DNA of 64,000 bases, from the NCBI RefSeq assembly GCF_001305295.1, contig NZ_LJSI01000015.1, forward strand, positions 1 to 64,000. Direction: 5' to 3'. Positions within the stretch are counted from its first letter, which is position 1; the number at the start of each line of letters is the position of its first letter. Under the pieces are notes generated by a model, which was not told the DNA's origin, made no database searches, and worked only from the letters and a program-made list of their open reading frames with translations. The translations under genes and the position numbers were made by a program. Shown piece after piece: positions 27,802-35,792 of this stretch. The stretch comes from Neptunomonas antarctica. GTDB lineage: Bacteria; Pseudomonadota; Gammaproteobacteria; Pseudomonadales; Balneatricaceae.

Positions 27802-28497
27802 ATGTCTACCAGTAAACAAGTGCTAATTGTTGATGATGAAGCGCCGATTCGGGAAATGATTGCAGTAGCCCTTGAAATGGCCGGCTATGAATGCTCCGAA
27901 GCGGACAACGCACAAACAGCACACGCCATGATAGTTGATCAGAAACCCGATATGATTCTGCTAGATTGGATGATGCCGAATATGAGCGGTATCGAATTAG
28001 CGCGGCGTCTGCGTAAAGACGAGATGACAGCGGATATCCCGATAATTATGCTGACCGCCAAAGGCGAAGAAGAGAACAAAGTCAAAGGCCTGGAAGCGGG
28101 TGTCGATGACTATATCACTAAGCCATTTTCCCCCCGCGAACTGGTAGCCCGCCTCAAAGCGGTGCTACGTCGCGCAACACCGAAAGGTATTGAAGATCCG
28201 GTATCCGTTGATGGTTTAACGCTGGACCCTGTCTCCCACCGGGCCACCGCTAATGATAGACCGATTGACCTTGGCCCAACCGAATTCCGCCTGTTGCAGT
28301 TCTTTATGACTCATCAGGATCGCGCCTATACGCGCGGTCAACTACTCGATATGGTCTGGGGTGGTAATGTCTATGTGGAAGAGCGTACCGTGGATGTCCA
28401 TATCCGCCGTTTACGCAAAGCACTAGGCAGCCAACATGATTATCTGGTACAAACTGTACGTGGAACCGGATACCGTTTTTCAACACAAGTAGCTTAA
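27802..28497 (+). CDS. phoB: Phosphate regulon response regulator PhoB
   Basis: OmpR-family transcription factor that activates the phosphate regulon when phosphorylated by PhoR. The 231 residues have a receiver domain with the acidic pair in VDDEAP, the phospho-acceptor in ILLDWMMP and the lysine in ITKPFSP. A winged-helix effector follows with FRLLQFFMTHQDRAYTRGQL, VYVEERTVDVHIRRLRKAL and VRGTGYRF. It has its own Pho box and is followed 22 bases later by phoR. Confidence 0.96.
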   Translation: MSTSKQVLIVDDEAPIREMIAVALEMAGYECSEADNAQTAHAMIVDQKPDMILLDWMMPNMSGIELARRLRKDEMTADIPIIMLTAKGEEENKVKGLEAGVDDYITKPFSPRELVARLKAVLRRATPKGIEDPVSVDGLTLDPVSHRATANDRPIDLGPTEFRLLQFFMTHQDRAYTRGQLLDMVWGGNVYVEERTVDVHIRRLRKALGSQHDYLVQTVRGTGYRFSTQVA

Positions 28498-28519
28498 TAC
28501 GCCAGAGCGCATCTGATTT

Positions 28520-29815
28520 ATGCAAAAATCGTCGCACGCCGCTTTTGGAGACCTGCTTATCGTTGCCTTAGTCTCCGCAACGATAGGACTGGCTTTTGGG
28601 TCTCTAAGCTGGGGACTCGTCATCGGATTATCCATCTGGTGTGCTCTGCAAATACGCCAAATAGAAAAATTGAGAAATTGGCTGCATCAATCAGACACAA
28701 CGCCTCCTGAATCCCAAGGCCACTGGGGTGAAATTTTTGATGATCTGGCGCGCCTGCAAAAACGTCATAAGACTAAAACCAAACAGCTGAAAGAGATTAT
28801 CGTGCGTTTTCAACAGTCATCATCAGCGCTGTCTGATGCCTTCGTGATTATTGACAACCATAACAACCTTGAATGGTGGAACCTCTCTGCTGACCGTTTA
28901 CTGGGCTTGAAAGCATCAGCAGATCGCGGTAAACCGGTTATGAATTTACTGCGTGATCCGCGCTTTGTTCGCTATTACCGCAAAGGTAACTACGAAGATC
29001 CATTGCAACTGCCCAGCCCTGTCCTGAATGAGACAATATTACAATATCAGATAACCGAGTTCGGTTTTGGTGACCGCCTGTTAGTTGCCCGCGATATCAC
29101 TCAACTGGTACGCCTTGAGCAAACGCGACAGGATTTTGTCGCCAACGCGTCTCACGAATTACGCACACCGCTTACCGTTATCAGTGGCTATCTTGAAACA
29201 TTTCTTGACCAGGAGCTTTCGAAGCCTATTGCCCGTGCCATGACGCAAATGCAGATTCAGGCTCATCGAATGGAAAATCTGGTCTCAGACTTGCTTCTGC
29301 TCTCAAGACTGGAAGCCAGCCAACATATTGCCGACGAAAACCCTATTAATATTCATAGAATGCTACGCACCATTGTGCACGATGCAGAGATACTTGCGGC
29401 GGATAAAGGCCATACCATCACATGGGAGGCCGATGAAGAGTACGACCTACTGGGACAACCTCAGGAACTCCATAGCGCCTTTTCCAATCTGGTGTTTAAT
29501 GCGGTTCGCTACTCGCCTGAAAGAGGACAGATTGATATCAGGTGGTGGATGGATCAGCAAGGCGGCCATTTTTCCGTGAAGGATAATGGCCTGGGGATTG
29601 AATCGATCCATCTGTCACGCCTGACAGAGCGGTTTTATCGGGTTGATGAGGGCCGATCCTCTTCAACAGGTGGTACCGGCTTAGGGCTGGCCATTGTTAA
29701 GCATGCCTTATATCGGCACGGCGCACGGCTGACCATTGAAAGTCAGCCGGGTAAAGGCAGTCTGTTTAGTTGTCACTTTCCTGTGGAGATGCTGACCAAG
29801 ATTGCAAAGAGTTAA
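28520..29815 (+). CDS. phoR: Phosphate regulon sensor histidine kinase PhoR
   Basis: Membrane kinase/phosphatase of PhoB. The 431 residues have an N-terminal membrane hairpin (about 10-45), a PAS-like sensor (about 85-200, with DAFVIIDNHNNLEWWNLSA), and the HisKA H-box NASHELRTPLTVISGYLETF. The ATPase domain shows NLVFNAVRYSP (N-box), DNGLGI (G1) and GTGLGLAIVKH (G2). There is no large periplasmic domain, as expected for PhoR, which reads the state of PstSCAB-PhoU. Its TAA overlaps the stop codon of the convergent cysZ in the palindrome GTTAAC. Confidence 0.95.
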   Translation: MQKSSHAAFGDLLIVALVSATIGLAFGSLSWGLVIGLSIWCALQIRQIEKLRNWLHQSDTTPPESQGHWGEIFDDLARLQKRHKTKTKQLKEIIVRFQQSSSALSDAFVIIDNHNNLEWWNLSADRLLGLKASADRGKPVMNLLRDPRFVRYYRKGNYEDPLQLPSPVLNETILQYQITEFGFGDRLLVARDITQLVRLEQTRQDFVANASHELRTPLTVISGYLETFLDQELSKPIARAMTQMQIQAHRMENLVSDLLLLSRLEASQHIADENPINIHRMLRTIVHDAEILAADKGHTITWEADEEYDLLGQPQELHSAFSNLVFNAVRYSPERGQIDIRWWMDQQGGHFSVKDNGLGIESIHLSRLTERFYRVDEGRSSSTGGTGLGLAIVKHALYRHGARLTIESQPGKGSLFSCHFPVEMLTKIAKS

Positions 29816-30558
29816 CGAATTATCAGACTACTTTGCGTATGCTCATCCGTCCAATACAAGGTTGCCCCAATTACAGCCGCAGGCATCATAATCAGATTGA
29901 TGACCGGTATCATCATTCCCACTTGAACCAACGCGCCAAAACCCAGTGACGTTAAGCGGCTTTCAGCCAACAGCAGCTTCATCTGTTTGAAACTGACGTT
30001 GTTATTATCCATCGGATAATCACAGTATTGAATAGCCATCATCCAGGCACCAAACAAAAACCATAGAAATGGCGCAACAACATTCACCACCGGAATAAAA
30101 CTAAAAATAAGCAATAAAAACAATCGCGGTAAGTAGTAGGCCATTTTTGCCAGCTCGCGTTGCAGTGACCGCGGAATCATTGCCAGCAACCCCTTCCAGC
30201 CTTCATCCGCCATCACTGCACCGGTGCGCATTTTCTCTACTTTTTCAGAGAGAAAACCATTAAAAGGCGCCGCAATCAGGTTAGCCACCATAGAAAAACC
30301 ATAGTAAACCGAAATCAATACCAGCGCGGCAAACAGCGGCCACAGCAACCAATCAAGAAACGACAGCCATTGCGGTAGTTTACTCAACCAGTAATTTACC
30401 CAGCCGTCAAATTCGTTGATCAATAACCAAATAGCGCCCGAAAACAGCACTATATTAATTAGCAGCGGGATCAAGACAAAGCGCCGAATACCAGGCTCTG
30501 GCATCATACTGAAACCGCGAAGCAAATACCCTGCGCCTTTAACCGGATTTCCTTTCAT
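29812..30558 (-). CDS. cysZ: Sulfate transporter CysZ (EI24/CysZ family)
   Basis: Inner-membrane protein expected to import sulfate for cysteine synthesis. The 248 residues have GAGYLLRGFSMMPEPGIRRFVLIPLLIN at the N-terminus, the CysZ-type half-membrane helices, and NLIAAPFNGFLSEKVE with FSFIPVVNVVAPFLWFLFGAWMMAIQYCDYPMDNN, the conserved signature. It is convergent with phoR and starts 15 bases after a small membrane protein gene, which may share its transcript. Confidence 0.88.
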   Translation of the reverse strand: MKGNPVKGAGYLLRGFSMMPEPGIRRFVLIPLLINIVLFSGAIWLLINEFDGWVNYWLSKLPQWLSFLDWLLWPLFAALVLISVYYGFSMVANLIAAPFNGFLSEKVEKMRTGAVMADEGWKGLLAMIPRSLQRELAKMAYYLPRLFLLLIFSFIPVVNVVAPFLWFLFGAWMMAIQYCDYPMDNNNVSFKQMKLLLAESRLTSLGFGALVQVGMMIPVINLIMMPAAVIGATLYWTDEHTQSSLIIR

Positions 30559-30572
30559 TATTCCTCCTGACG

Positions 30573-30800
30573 TTAGCCTAGAAAATTAACAGCGACACGT
30601 AATACCAGACCCACGATCATCATCGTCATTCCGGTACGATTAATGTTAAATTCTTTAGGGCTGAATTCAATCGTAGGCTGCCAGAACATCAGCAGAGATT
30701 TAAAATCTTTCGTCCTGCCTGCGTACATCGCCAATGACACCAGAAAAACAGTAAGACCACCCCAAAACAGTATTTGTTCAAGTATTATCAGAAAGTACAT
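30573..30800 (-). CDS. Small two-span membrane protein, unknown function
   Basis: A 75-residue product with one hydrophobic span near each end (FLIILEQILFWGGLTVFLVSLAMY and GMTMMIVGLVLRVAVNFLG) around a polar centre (AGRTKDFKSLLMFWQP...FNINRTG). I do not recognise a family. The close position before cysZ (14 bases) and an ordinary membrane-protein composition argue that it is real. The topology predicts a cytoplasmic or periplasmic loop of about 30 residues. Confidence 0.6.
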   Translation of the reverse strand: MYFLIILEQILFWGGLTVFLVSLAMYAGRTKDFKSLLMFWQPTIEFSPKEFNINRTGMTMMIVGLVLRVAVNFLG

Positions 30801-30942
30801 GGATTGCTCACCTATTCTTATTGGGTCTGATTTTTTAAGCAGACAAGACTAACAGAATTGCTTTGCACAGGCTGCAAAGATAACCTCTTAATATATATCC
30901 CTTTGGTCGCAAACCATCCGATCCTCACTCAGGAGATTTCCA

Positions 30943-31881
30943 ATGAAAGCAATCCGAATTCATACCTTTGGTGGCCCCGAAGCTATCGTCTATGAAAATG
31001 TCGCAGAACCGCAGCTAAAAGCCGGCGAAGTGTTAGTCAAAACCGCTGCTGCCGGTGTTAATCCGATTGATTGGAAAACCTGCAGTGGCGGTGGCGCAGC
31101 CGCGTTTATTGGTGATCTGCCATTTACCCCTGGTTGGGAATTTTCCGGTCAGGTTATTGCTTGCGGCGCGGATGTCAGTGGTTTCGAATCGGGTGATCGA
31201 GTCTTTGGGTTTGTTCGATTTCCAGAAGCTGCCGGGTGTTATGCAGAAGAGATTGCCGTTCCGGCCGAGCAGATTTGCTTATTACCTCCGTCATGTGATG
31301 CTATCGAGGCAGCAGGGCTAGCGCTGGCCGGATTAACTGCATGGCAGGCTTTGTTTGATAAAGGAGGCCTTCACGCTAAACAACGAGTGCTCATCCTGGC
31401 CGCCGCCGGGGGCGTTGGTCATCTGGCCGTTCAACTGGCCAAATGGAAAGGTGCGACGGTAATCGGTACCGCTTCAGCCGCAAACCATGACTTTATTAAG
31501 GACCTGGGGTGTGATCAGGTTATTGATTATACAAGCCAGCACGTTGCTGAAATGGTGAGTGATGTTGATGTGGTTATTGATGGTGTGGGCGGGAAAACGG
31601 GGATTGATGCACTCGCTTGCCTGAAAGCAACGGGGACGTTCGTAACACTTCCCTCTAACACTAAAGATGAAATAATAGCGGCTGGAGAGGTCCTGGGGCT
31701 AAAAGTATTACCACTACGCGTCGAGCCTAATGCTGCTCAGCTACGATTACTGGCGGAACTCAATGCACAGCAACGGGTGCGTTTAAATATTGCTGCTACC
31801 TACCCCCTCGAACAGGCTGCCGATGCTTTTAGAGATATTGCATCAGGACATACTCAGGGGAAAGTTATTCTTACCGTATAA
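30943..31881 (+). CDS. Zinc-independent MDR-family NADP(H) quinone oxidoreductase
   Basis: A medium-chain dehydrogenase/reductase of 312 residues. The N-terminal GroES-like domain has AAGVNPIDWKT and GWEFSGQV, typical of quinone-oxidoreductase-type members that lack the catalytic zinc ligands. The Rossmann domain carries LILAAAGGVGHLAVQLAKWKGA, an AxxGxxG NADPH site. Likely reduces a quinone or activated alkene with NADPH. The substrate is not deducible. It has a good AGGAG before the ATG and stands alone, convergent with the Roadblock gene. Confidence 0.82.
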   Translation: MKAIRIHTFGGPEAIVYENVAEPQLKAGEVLVKTAAAGVNPIDWKTCSGGGAAAFIGDLPFTPGWEFSGQVIACGADVSGFESGDRVFGFVRFPEAAGCYAEEIAVPAEQICLLPPSCDAIEAAGLALAGLTAWQALFDKGGLHAKQRVLILAAAGGVGHLAVQLAKWKGATVIGTASAANHDFIKDLGCDQVIDYTSQHVAEMVSDVDVVIDGVGGKTGIDALACLKATGTFVTLPSNTKDEIIAAGEVLGLKVLPLRVEPNAAQLRLLAELNAQQRVRLNIAATYPLEQAADAFRDIASGHTQGKVILTV

Positions 31882-31894
31882 TAATATTAGATGC

Positions 31895-31925
31895 GGGGGT
31901 TCTCAGATGACGATTTGAGAGCCTA
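31895..31925. terminator. Possible terminator between convergent genes
   Basis: An 8-bp stem with one G-T pair (GGTTCTCA/TTGAGAGCC region) and a 9-base loop lies between the MDR oxidoreductase and Roadblock gene ends, followed on the plus strand by TATGATTTT. Weak. Confidence 0.35.
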
Positions 31926-32582
31926 TGATTTTGACAATTTAGCGCTGAAAGCCCGTACTCTATTTACCGCCACCTGCAAGTAATTAGTACGATCAGCTTT
32001 ATCCTCAATTTCCGAAGCCAGCGCCTTAATCAACTCGGCAATCTTACTTTTATGGACACCGTGTTTATGTTTCCAGTGATCATAAGCATCATCAAATACG
32101 ATTTCAGCAGCAGGTCCTATATACTCAGCTAAGCCTTCCTGCAACTCCCCCATTAAGACCATCAACTCAGCTTCAGCCAATGCTTGATTAACCCCTCCTG
32201 ACGCTGTTTTTTGCGTTGCTGCTGGCTGAAGTACCGGAATATCGGCATGAATCAGTTGTCTTTTAATCCGCGGTAAAGCAGAACGCACACTGGTATTGAT
32301 AAGCGCCAGATTCACATCTTTATCGGTAAGTAACGCCAATACAGTTTCATCAGCTATGAAGTAGCCAACCAGAAGATTTTCTTCAAGTTCGATAAAAATT
32401 TCCCGATGGCTGCATCCCATTCCCTCAACTGCCATAAAAATCTGATGTGCTACACGGCAAGCACCCAGCAGATTATTTTCAAGTAAATCAGGAAACGTTG
32501 AGGCAACCATGAGATCACCTTTTAGCAAACAGCTATGATGAATGCCACCCAGTTGTTCTAGCTCTTTAAGTATCTTTTGCAT
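31923..32582 (-). CDS. Roadblock/LC7-like protein with C-terminal DUF8082-like region
   Basis: A 219-residue cytoplasmic protein. I use the ATG at 32582 with GGAG nine bases upstream. A GTG five codons earlier would overlap the preceding gene. Residues 1-105 look like a Roadblock/LC7 fold (GGIHHSCLLKGDLMVAST, then alternating strands to LLTDKDVNLALINTSVRSAL). After a linker, about 120-219 has AELMVLMGELQEGLAEYIGPAAEIVFDD and ALASEIEDKADRTNYLQ, resembling the DUF8082 helical module found with bacterial kinases and GTPases. It begins just after the MglA-like GTPase-Roadblock gene, so the two probably form a pair. The function is unknown. Confidence 0.65.
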   Translation of the reverse strand: MQKILKELEQLGGIHHSCLLKGDLMVASTFPDLLENNLLGACRVAHQIFMAVEGMGCSHREIFIELEENLLVGYFIADETVLALLTDKDVNLALINTSVRSALPRIKRQLIHADIPVLQPAATQKTASGGVNQALAEAELMVLMGELQEGLAEYIGPAAEIVFDDAYDHWKHKHGVHKSKIAELIKALASEIEDKADRTNYLQVAVNRVRAFSAKLSKS

Positions 32583-32587
32583 CACTA

Positions 32588-33577
32588 TTAGCTCCACTGC
32601 AACAGATCATCAACTTGCTGCTTTAGCGTTCTGACAGACACTCTGTTCGAGGACTGCACCCCCAATGCCTGATCCCCCCCTATAAAAACGGACAGATTAT
32701 CTTCTTTACTGCTTTTAATAATGACGTTCTGAACAGAACCAAGGCCAGATACTTCCTCAAAAACCTTAACAACACCCGCGACAAAACCGACAAAATCATT
32801 CACTTCACTGGATTCAATAGAGGATGTAATAATTTCACCCATATCATCGGTAAGCACAGCGCCGCGAACACCCTTCAAATTCATCACATCATCAATGATC
32901 GAATCTTTCATAACGACCTCCTCTCCCTGATAATCCTGAACAGCAAAGTGGGCATCTGCCTGTTTTTCCGGCACTTCTTCGAATAATAATTCATCTTCAT
33001 TCGCCACTGCATTCTGAATTAGCCCTGCCCAGCCATCAAAAACAACTTTCTCTGCGAGTAACTCCTCAACTAAAGGCAGCATACTGCTTGCTTTACGCGC
33101 ATCAACAAAACGAACCGACGCATCAATACCCATTTCTTGCAGCGTTTGCTCATATTCGAGTAATGTAGGATCTGAACGTAAATCGGAACGCGTCACACCC
33201 AAGATTACTTTTTTACGCGCAATCAGCTCTGCGAATTCCTGAGAATAATATTTAAGATCACGCATAGGGTAATTGCGAGTGTTATCGACCAGAAAAATAA
33301 TACCGGCACAATCAGCCGCTAAATTATTCGCCAGTAAATCCCACATAAACTTGAAGCGCGCTTGTCCTGGTGTGCCGTAAAGCTGTACAACCTCATTATT
33401 ACTGAAAGTCATGCAGCCATAATCCATCGCTACCGTGGTCGTTGCTTTACGCAACACCGTTGCGTCAGATGCTTTAGCTTCTGTTTCAAGATTATGATGG
33501 TCGTCACAAAGAGCACGTATAGCCGACGTTTTGCCTGCCCCTACCGGGCCAATAAAGAGTAATTTGTGATAATCCAT
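32588..33577 (-). CDS. MglA-like small GTPase fused to a Roadblock/LC7 domain
   Basis: A 329-residue cytoplasmic protein. Residues 1-185 form a Ras-like GTPase of the MglA/Gtr-like bacterial group. The P-loop is GPVGAGKTS at 10-18, the switch II motif is YGTPGQARF at 67-75, and the G4-like motif is TRSD at 129-132 (in place of NKxD). After an acidic linker, residues about 223-329 fold like Roadblock/LC7 (IIDDVMNLKGVRGAVLTDDM, NVIIKSSKEDNLSVFIG, the strand order of MglB). In Myxococcus MglA and its activator MglB are separate proteins, so a covalent fusion would join switch and regulator. The catalytic-looking Gln follows the Gly-Thr-Pro-Gly as in MglA. Paired with the next Roadblock gene. Confidence 0.8.
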   Translation of the reverse strand: MDYHKLLFIGPVGAGKTSAIRALCDDHHNLETEAKASDATVLRKATTTVAMDYGCMTFSNNEVVQLYGTPGQARFKFMWDLLANNLAADCAGIIFLVDNTRNYPMRDLKYYSQEFAELIARKKVILGVTRSDLRSDPTLLEYEQTLQEMGIDASVRFVDARKASSMLPLVEELLAEKVVFDGWAGLIQNAVANEDELLFEEVPEKQADAHFAVQDYQGEEVVMKDSIIDDVMNLKGVRGAVLTDDMGEIITSSIESSEVNDFVGFVAGVVKVFEEVSGLGSVQNVIIKSSKEDNLSVFIGGDQALGVQSSNRVSVRTLKQQVDDLLQWS

Positions 33578-33753
33578 ATGACCCTAAAATTATTATTGTT
33601 ATTAGGCGCTTATAGGATGAAATGAAACGACCCCATTCAGCTTCCACTTAATAGAGAATAATAAGTAGAACTTAAAAATAGCTGATATCAAGAGAAAATT
33701 GAAGCACTCTAAGGTCGTTCGTCTAAAGAAGGCAGGATAAAATAAAAAATCGT

Positions 33754-34182
33754 CTATTTTTGGCTACAAAAATATTGCTGTTGTTTCATTAATAAGCGGC
33801 ACCCTTCTCCTCTTATATCGTGATCCCAACAATAATATTTAACCCAGGACTTGTCATCCTCCGTTGCCTTTTCATGATACTCAGGTACCCCTTTACAGAA
33901 ATCAGGAGTTTCTGCCGCCTCGCTCAAACAGGCTTTCAAAAAGAGCCCGTGATTAACTGTACAACTAAATCCCAGACAGCCATCAAATTGACTCAGTGAC
34001 CGATCAAGACAGTCCTGCTGGCTGTTATCCCGCCCAAAAGCCGCGCCGTTTTGTTTGAACTGAAGGGCCTTAGCCGTACGCTCCTGATTAAAGCCGACTA
34101 ACCAGCTCTCTCTGTTTATCCATCCATAGATAGCAGCGATAATCAGCAGTAACAGGGCAATTAGTAATGACTTCTTAAACAT
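33754..34182 (-). CDS. Exported or membrane-anchored Cys-rich protein, unknown function
   Basis: I use the ATG at 34182 (MFKKSLLIALLLLIIAAIYG), giving 142 residues. The frame extends 23 codons further upstream but would overlap the preceding gene. An N-terminal signal or anchor is followed by a polar domain with eight cysteines (QDC, DGC, FSC, KAC, DFC, YYC, EGC, YFC), enough for four disulfides, consistent with a periplasmic location and DsbA substrate. I recognise no family. It follows the 85-residue membrane protein and DUF416 gene on the same strand. Confidence 0.6.
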   Translation of the reverse strand: MFKKSLLIALLLLIIAAIYGWINRESWLVGFNQERTAKALQFKQNGAAFGRDNSQQDCLDRSLSQFDGCLGFSCTVNHGLFLKACLSEAAETPDFCKGVPEYHEKATEDDKSWVKYYCWDHDIRGEGCRLLMKQQQYFCSQK

Positions 34183-34204
34183 GATCAATCTTCTATAGTG
34201 GCAA

Positions 34205-34462
34205 TTAACGGCGTTTATACAGGCCAATAATACAGAGAAATAACCCGGCAACAGAAGCCATCATGCCACCATTAACCAACAAGGGATGTCTCACGGTGTA
34301 AGGCATAAATGGGTGATCATTACTTTGGTCACACGCGAGCAACTCATAATTAAATGAACCACCCAAACCAAGACAATCATTAACGCCAGACAACTCGTAC
34401 ATATAGCCTGCCATCAACAACAGGCATGGCAGTACCAACAGGGCTAATCCAACTTTAAGCAT
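34205..34462 (-). CDS. Small two-span membrane protein, unknown function
   Basis: An 85-residue product with hydrophobic segments VGLALLVLPCLLLMAGYMYE and GGMMASVAGLFLCIIGLY, a 40-residue loop between them containing two cysteines (DCLGLGG, LLACDQ), and a basic end (KRR). The start ATG shares one base with the DUF416 stop (TGATG), so translation is coupled. Family not recognised. It may work with the Cys-rich protein that follows. Confidence 0.58.
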   Translation of the reverse strand: MLKVGLALLVLPCLLLMAGYMYELSGVNDCLGLGGSFNYELLACDQSNDHPFMPYTVRHPLLVNGGMMASVAGLFLCIIGLYKRR

Positions 34463-35070
34463 CAGGCATCTTCATCATTTATCCCGATATTACTCACACC
34501 TTCATTGCGTGCCAACGTACGCAGCTCGTGAATAAACGCTTTATCCAGCTGCTTAACATTGATCAGACGCTCAACCACTTCTTCCTGAAATTCCTCTTCC
34601 TGAAGCATCAGGTCATGATTACTAATCAGACGAATAATTTCTTCATCTGACATTTGATCATCACCTTCCGATATCTCAATAAACATCGCCACGCATTCGC
34701 GGGATACATTACCCACGGCAATGGCTTCGTCGACATCGGCTTCAAGAATACAGGTTAAGGTGGAATAGAGAGACACTACCGCATCTAACGCTGGTGTCGC
34801 GCCATACATTTCATAATTATCAAGATCAGGCATGTTGGCTTCAACTTTATCCAACTGCACCTCAAAATTCATTTTAGCACCGCCTGGCACCAAAGACTGC
34901 CATATACCATCCAGCACTGTTTCCAGCTGCTTCAGATCACCAAACTCAACGAGTTTGCTAAAAAGCACGAAATTCGGAAATTGTCGCTCAGTAAGAGCAA
35001 CACAGTAAGCTGCTAATTTTTTATGGTCCAGTGAGCGCAATTGTGCCTCTACGGGCAGTCTATCAGTCAT
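34462..35070 (-). CDS. DUF416 family protein YjaG-like
   Basis: A 202-residue soluble, acidic protein. The pattern FCVALTERQFPNFVLFSKLVEFGD (here AYCVALTERQFPNFVLF), then NYEMYGATPALDAVVSLYSTL and VGNVSRECVAMFIE, is typical of DUF416/YjaG. Function unknown. It is the first gene of a three-gene minus-strand set and is divergent from the TRAP genes. Confidence 0.82.
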   Translation of the reverse strand: MTDRLPVEAQLRSLDHKKLAAYCVALTERQFPNFVLFSKLVEFGDLKQLETVLDGIWQSLVPGGAKMNFEVQLDKVEANMPDLDNYEMYGATPALDAVVSLYSTLTCILEADVDEAIAVGNVSRECVAMFIEISEGDDQMSDEEIIRLISNHDLMLQEEEFQEEVVERLINVKQLDKAFIHELRTLARNEGVSNIGINDEDA

Positions 35071-35240
35071 ATACAGATCTCTGCTTAGGTGAGTTACCTG
35101 CCTATTGTAAGGGATTTAAACGATTTTGTAGCCTTTGTATCCCTAAACAGGTGGAAATACGGATAAATATCGTGGTTTTTTATTGTTATACTTTTAATAA
35201 GATCCAACTTCGAACCTATCTTGCTAATATGAGAAGAATA

Positions 35241-35792
35241 ATGAATAGCAATTTTCTTAGTCAGCTAGTCCGGCTACTCGATAGCTTCAGCGAATGGACA
35301 GGACGTACGATCTCCTGGCTAACTCTGTTGATGGTTATTGTCACCTTCGTCATCGTGGTTATGCGCTACATGTTCAATATGGGCAATATCGCCATCCAGG
35401 AATCAATCGTGTATATGCACAGTTTTGTTTTCCTTCTGGGTGCGGCCTATACCCTCAAACATGATGGACATGTCCGCGTTGATATTTTCTATCGCCCCTT
35501 AGGCGAACGGGGTAAAGCCTGGGTTAATATTGCCGGCATCTTACTATTACTATTCCCTGTAGCGGGCTTTATAGGCTATATCTCATGGGAGTATGTAGCG
35601 ACGTCATGGGAACTAAGAGAAGGCTCTCAGGAGTCTGGCGGATTGGATATTCGCTACATTCTTAAATCTGCACTGATTGCCATGCCAGTTTTAATTTGTC
35701 TCCAGGGCATATCAGAACTTTGCCGTTGTATTCTGGTGCTATCCGGCCAGGGACACCTCCTTGAAGAAGATGTTACGGAGCACACCGTATGA
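35241..35792 (+). CDS. dctQ: TRAP transporter small permease (DctQ-type)
   Basis: Small four-span subunit of a tripartite ATP-independent periplasmic transporter. The ATG at 35241 with GAGAAG just upstream gives 183 residues. The longer frame from 35031 runs antisense over the DUF416 start and is not credible. Spans cover WLTLLMVIVTFVIVVMRYMF, AIQESIVYMHSFVFLLGAAYT, VNIAGILLLLFPVAGFIGYI and ILKSALIAMPVLICLQG, with family signatures RYMFN and LKHDGHVRVD. The stop overlaps the dctM start by four bases. Confidence 0.88.
   Translation: MNSNFLSQLVRLLDSFSEWTGRTISWLTLLMVIVTFVIVVMRYMFNMGNIAIQESIVYMHSFVFLLGAAYTLKHDGHVRVDIFYRPLGERGKAWVNIAGILLLLFPVAGFIGYISWEYVATSWELREGSQESGGLDIRYILKSALIAMPVLICLQGISELCRCILVLSGQGHLLEEDVTEHTV

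Noticed and set aside
35031-35240. Upstream extension of dctQ by 70 codons
   Set aside because: It runs antisense over the start of the DUF416 gene, has a non-membrane composition unlike DctQ, and a better ATG with GAGAAG exists at 35241.
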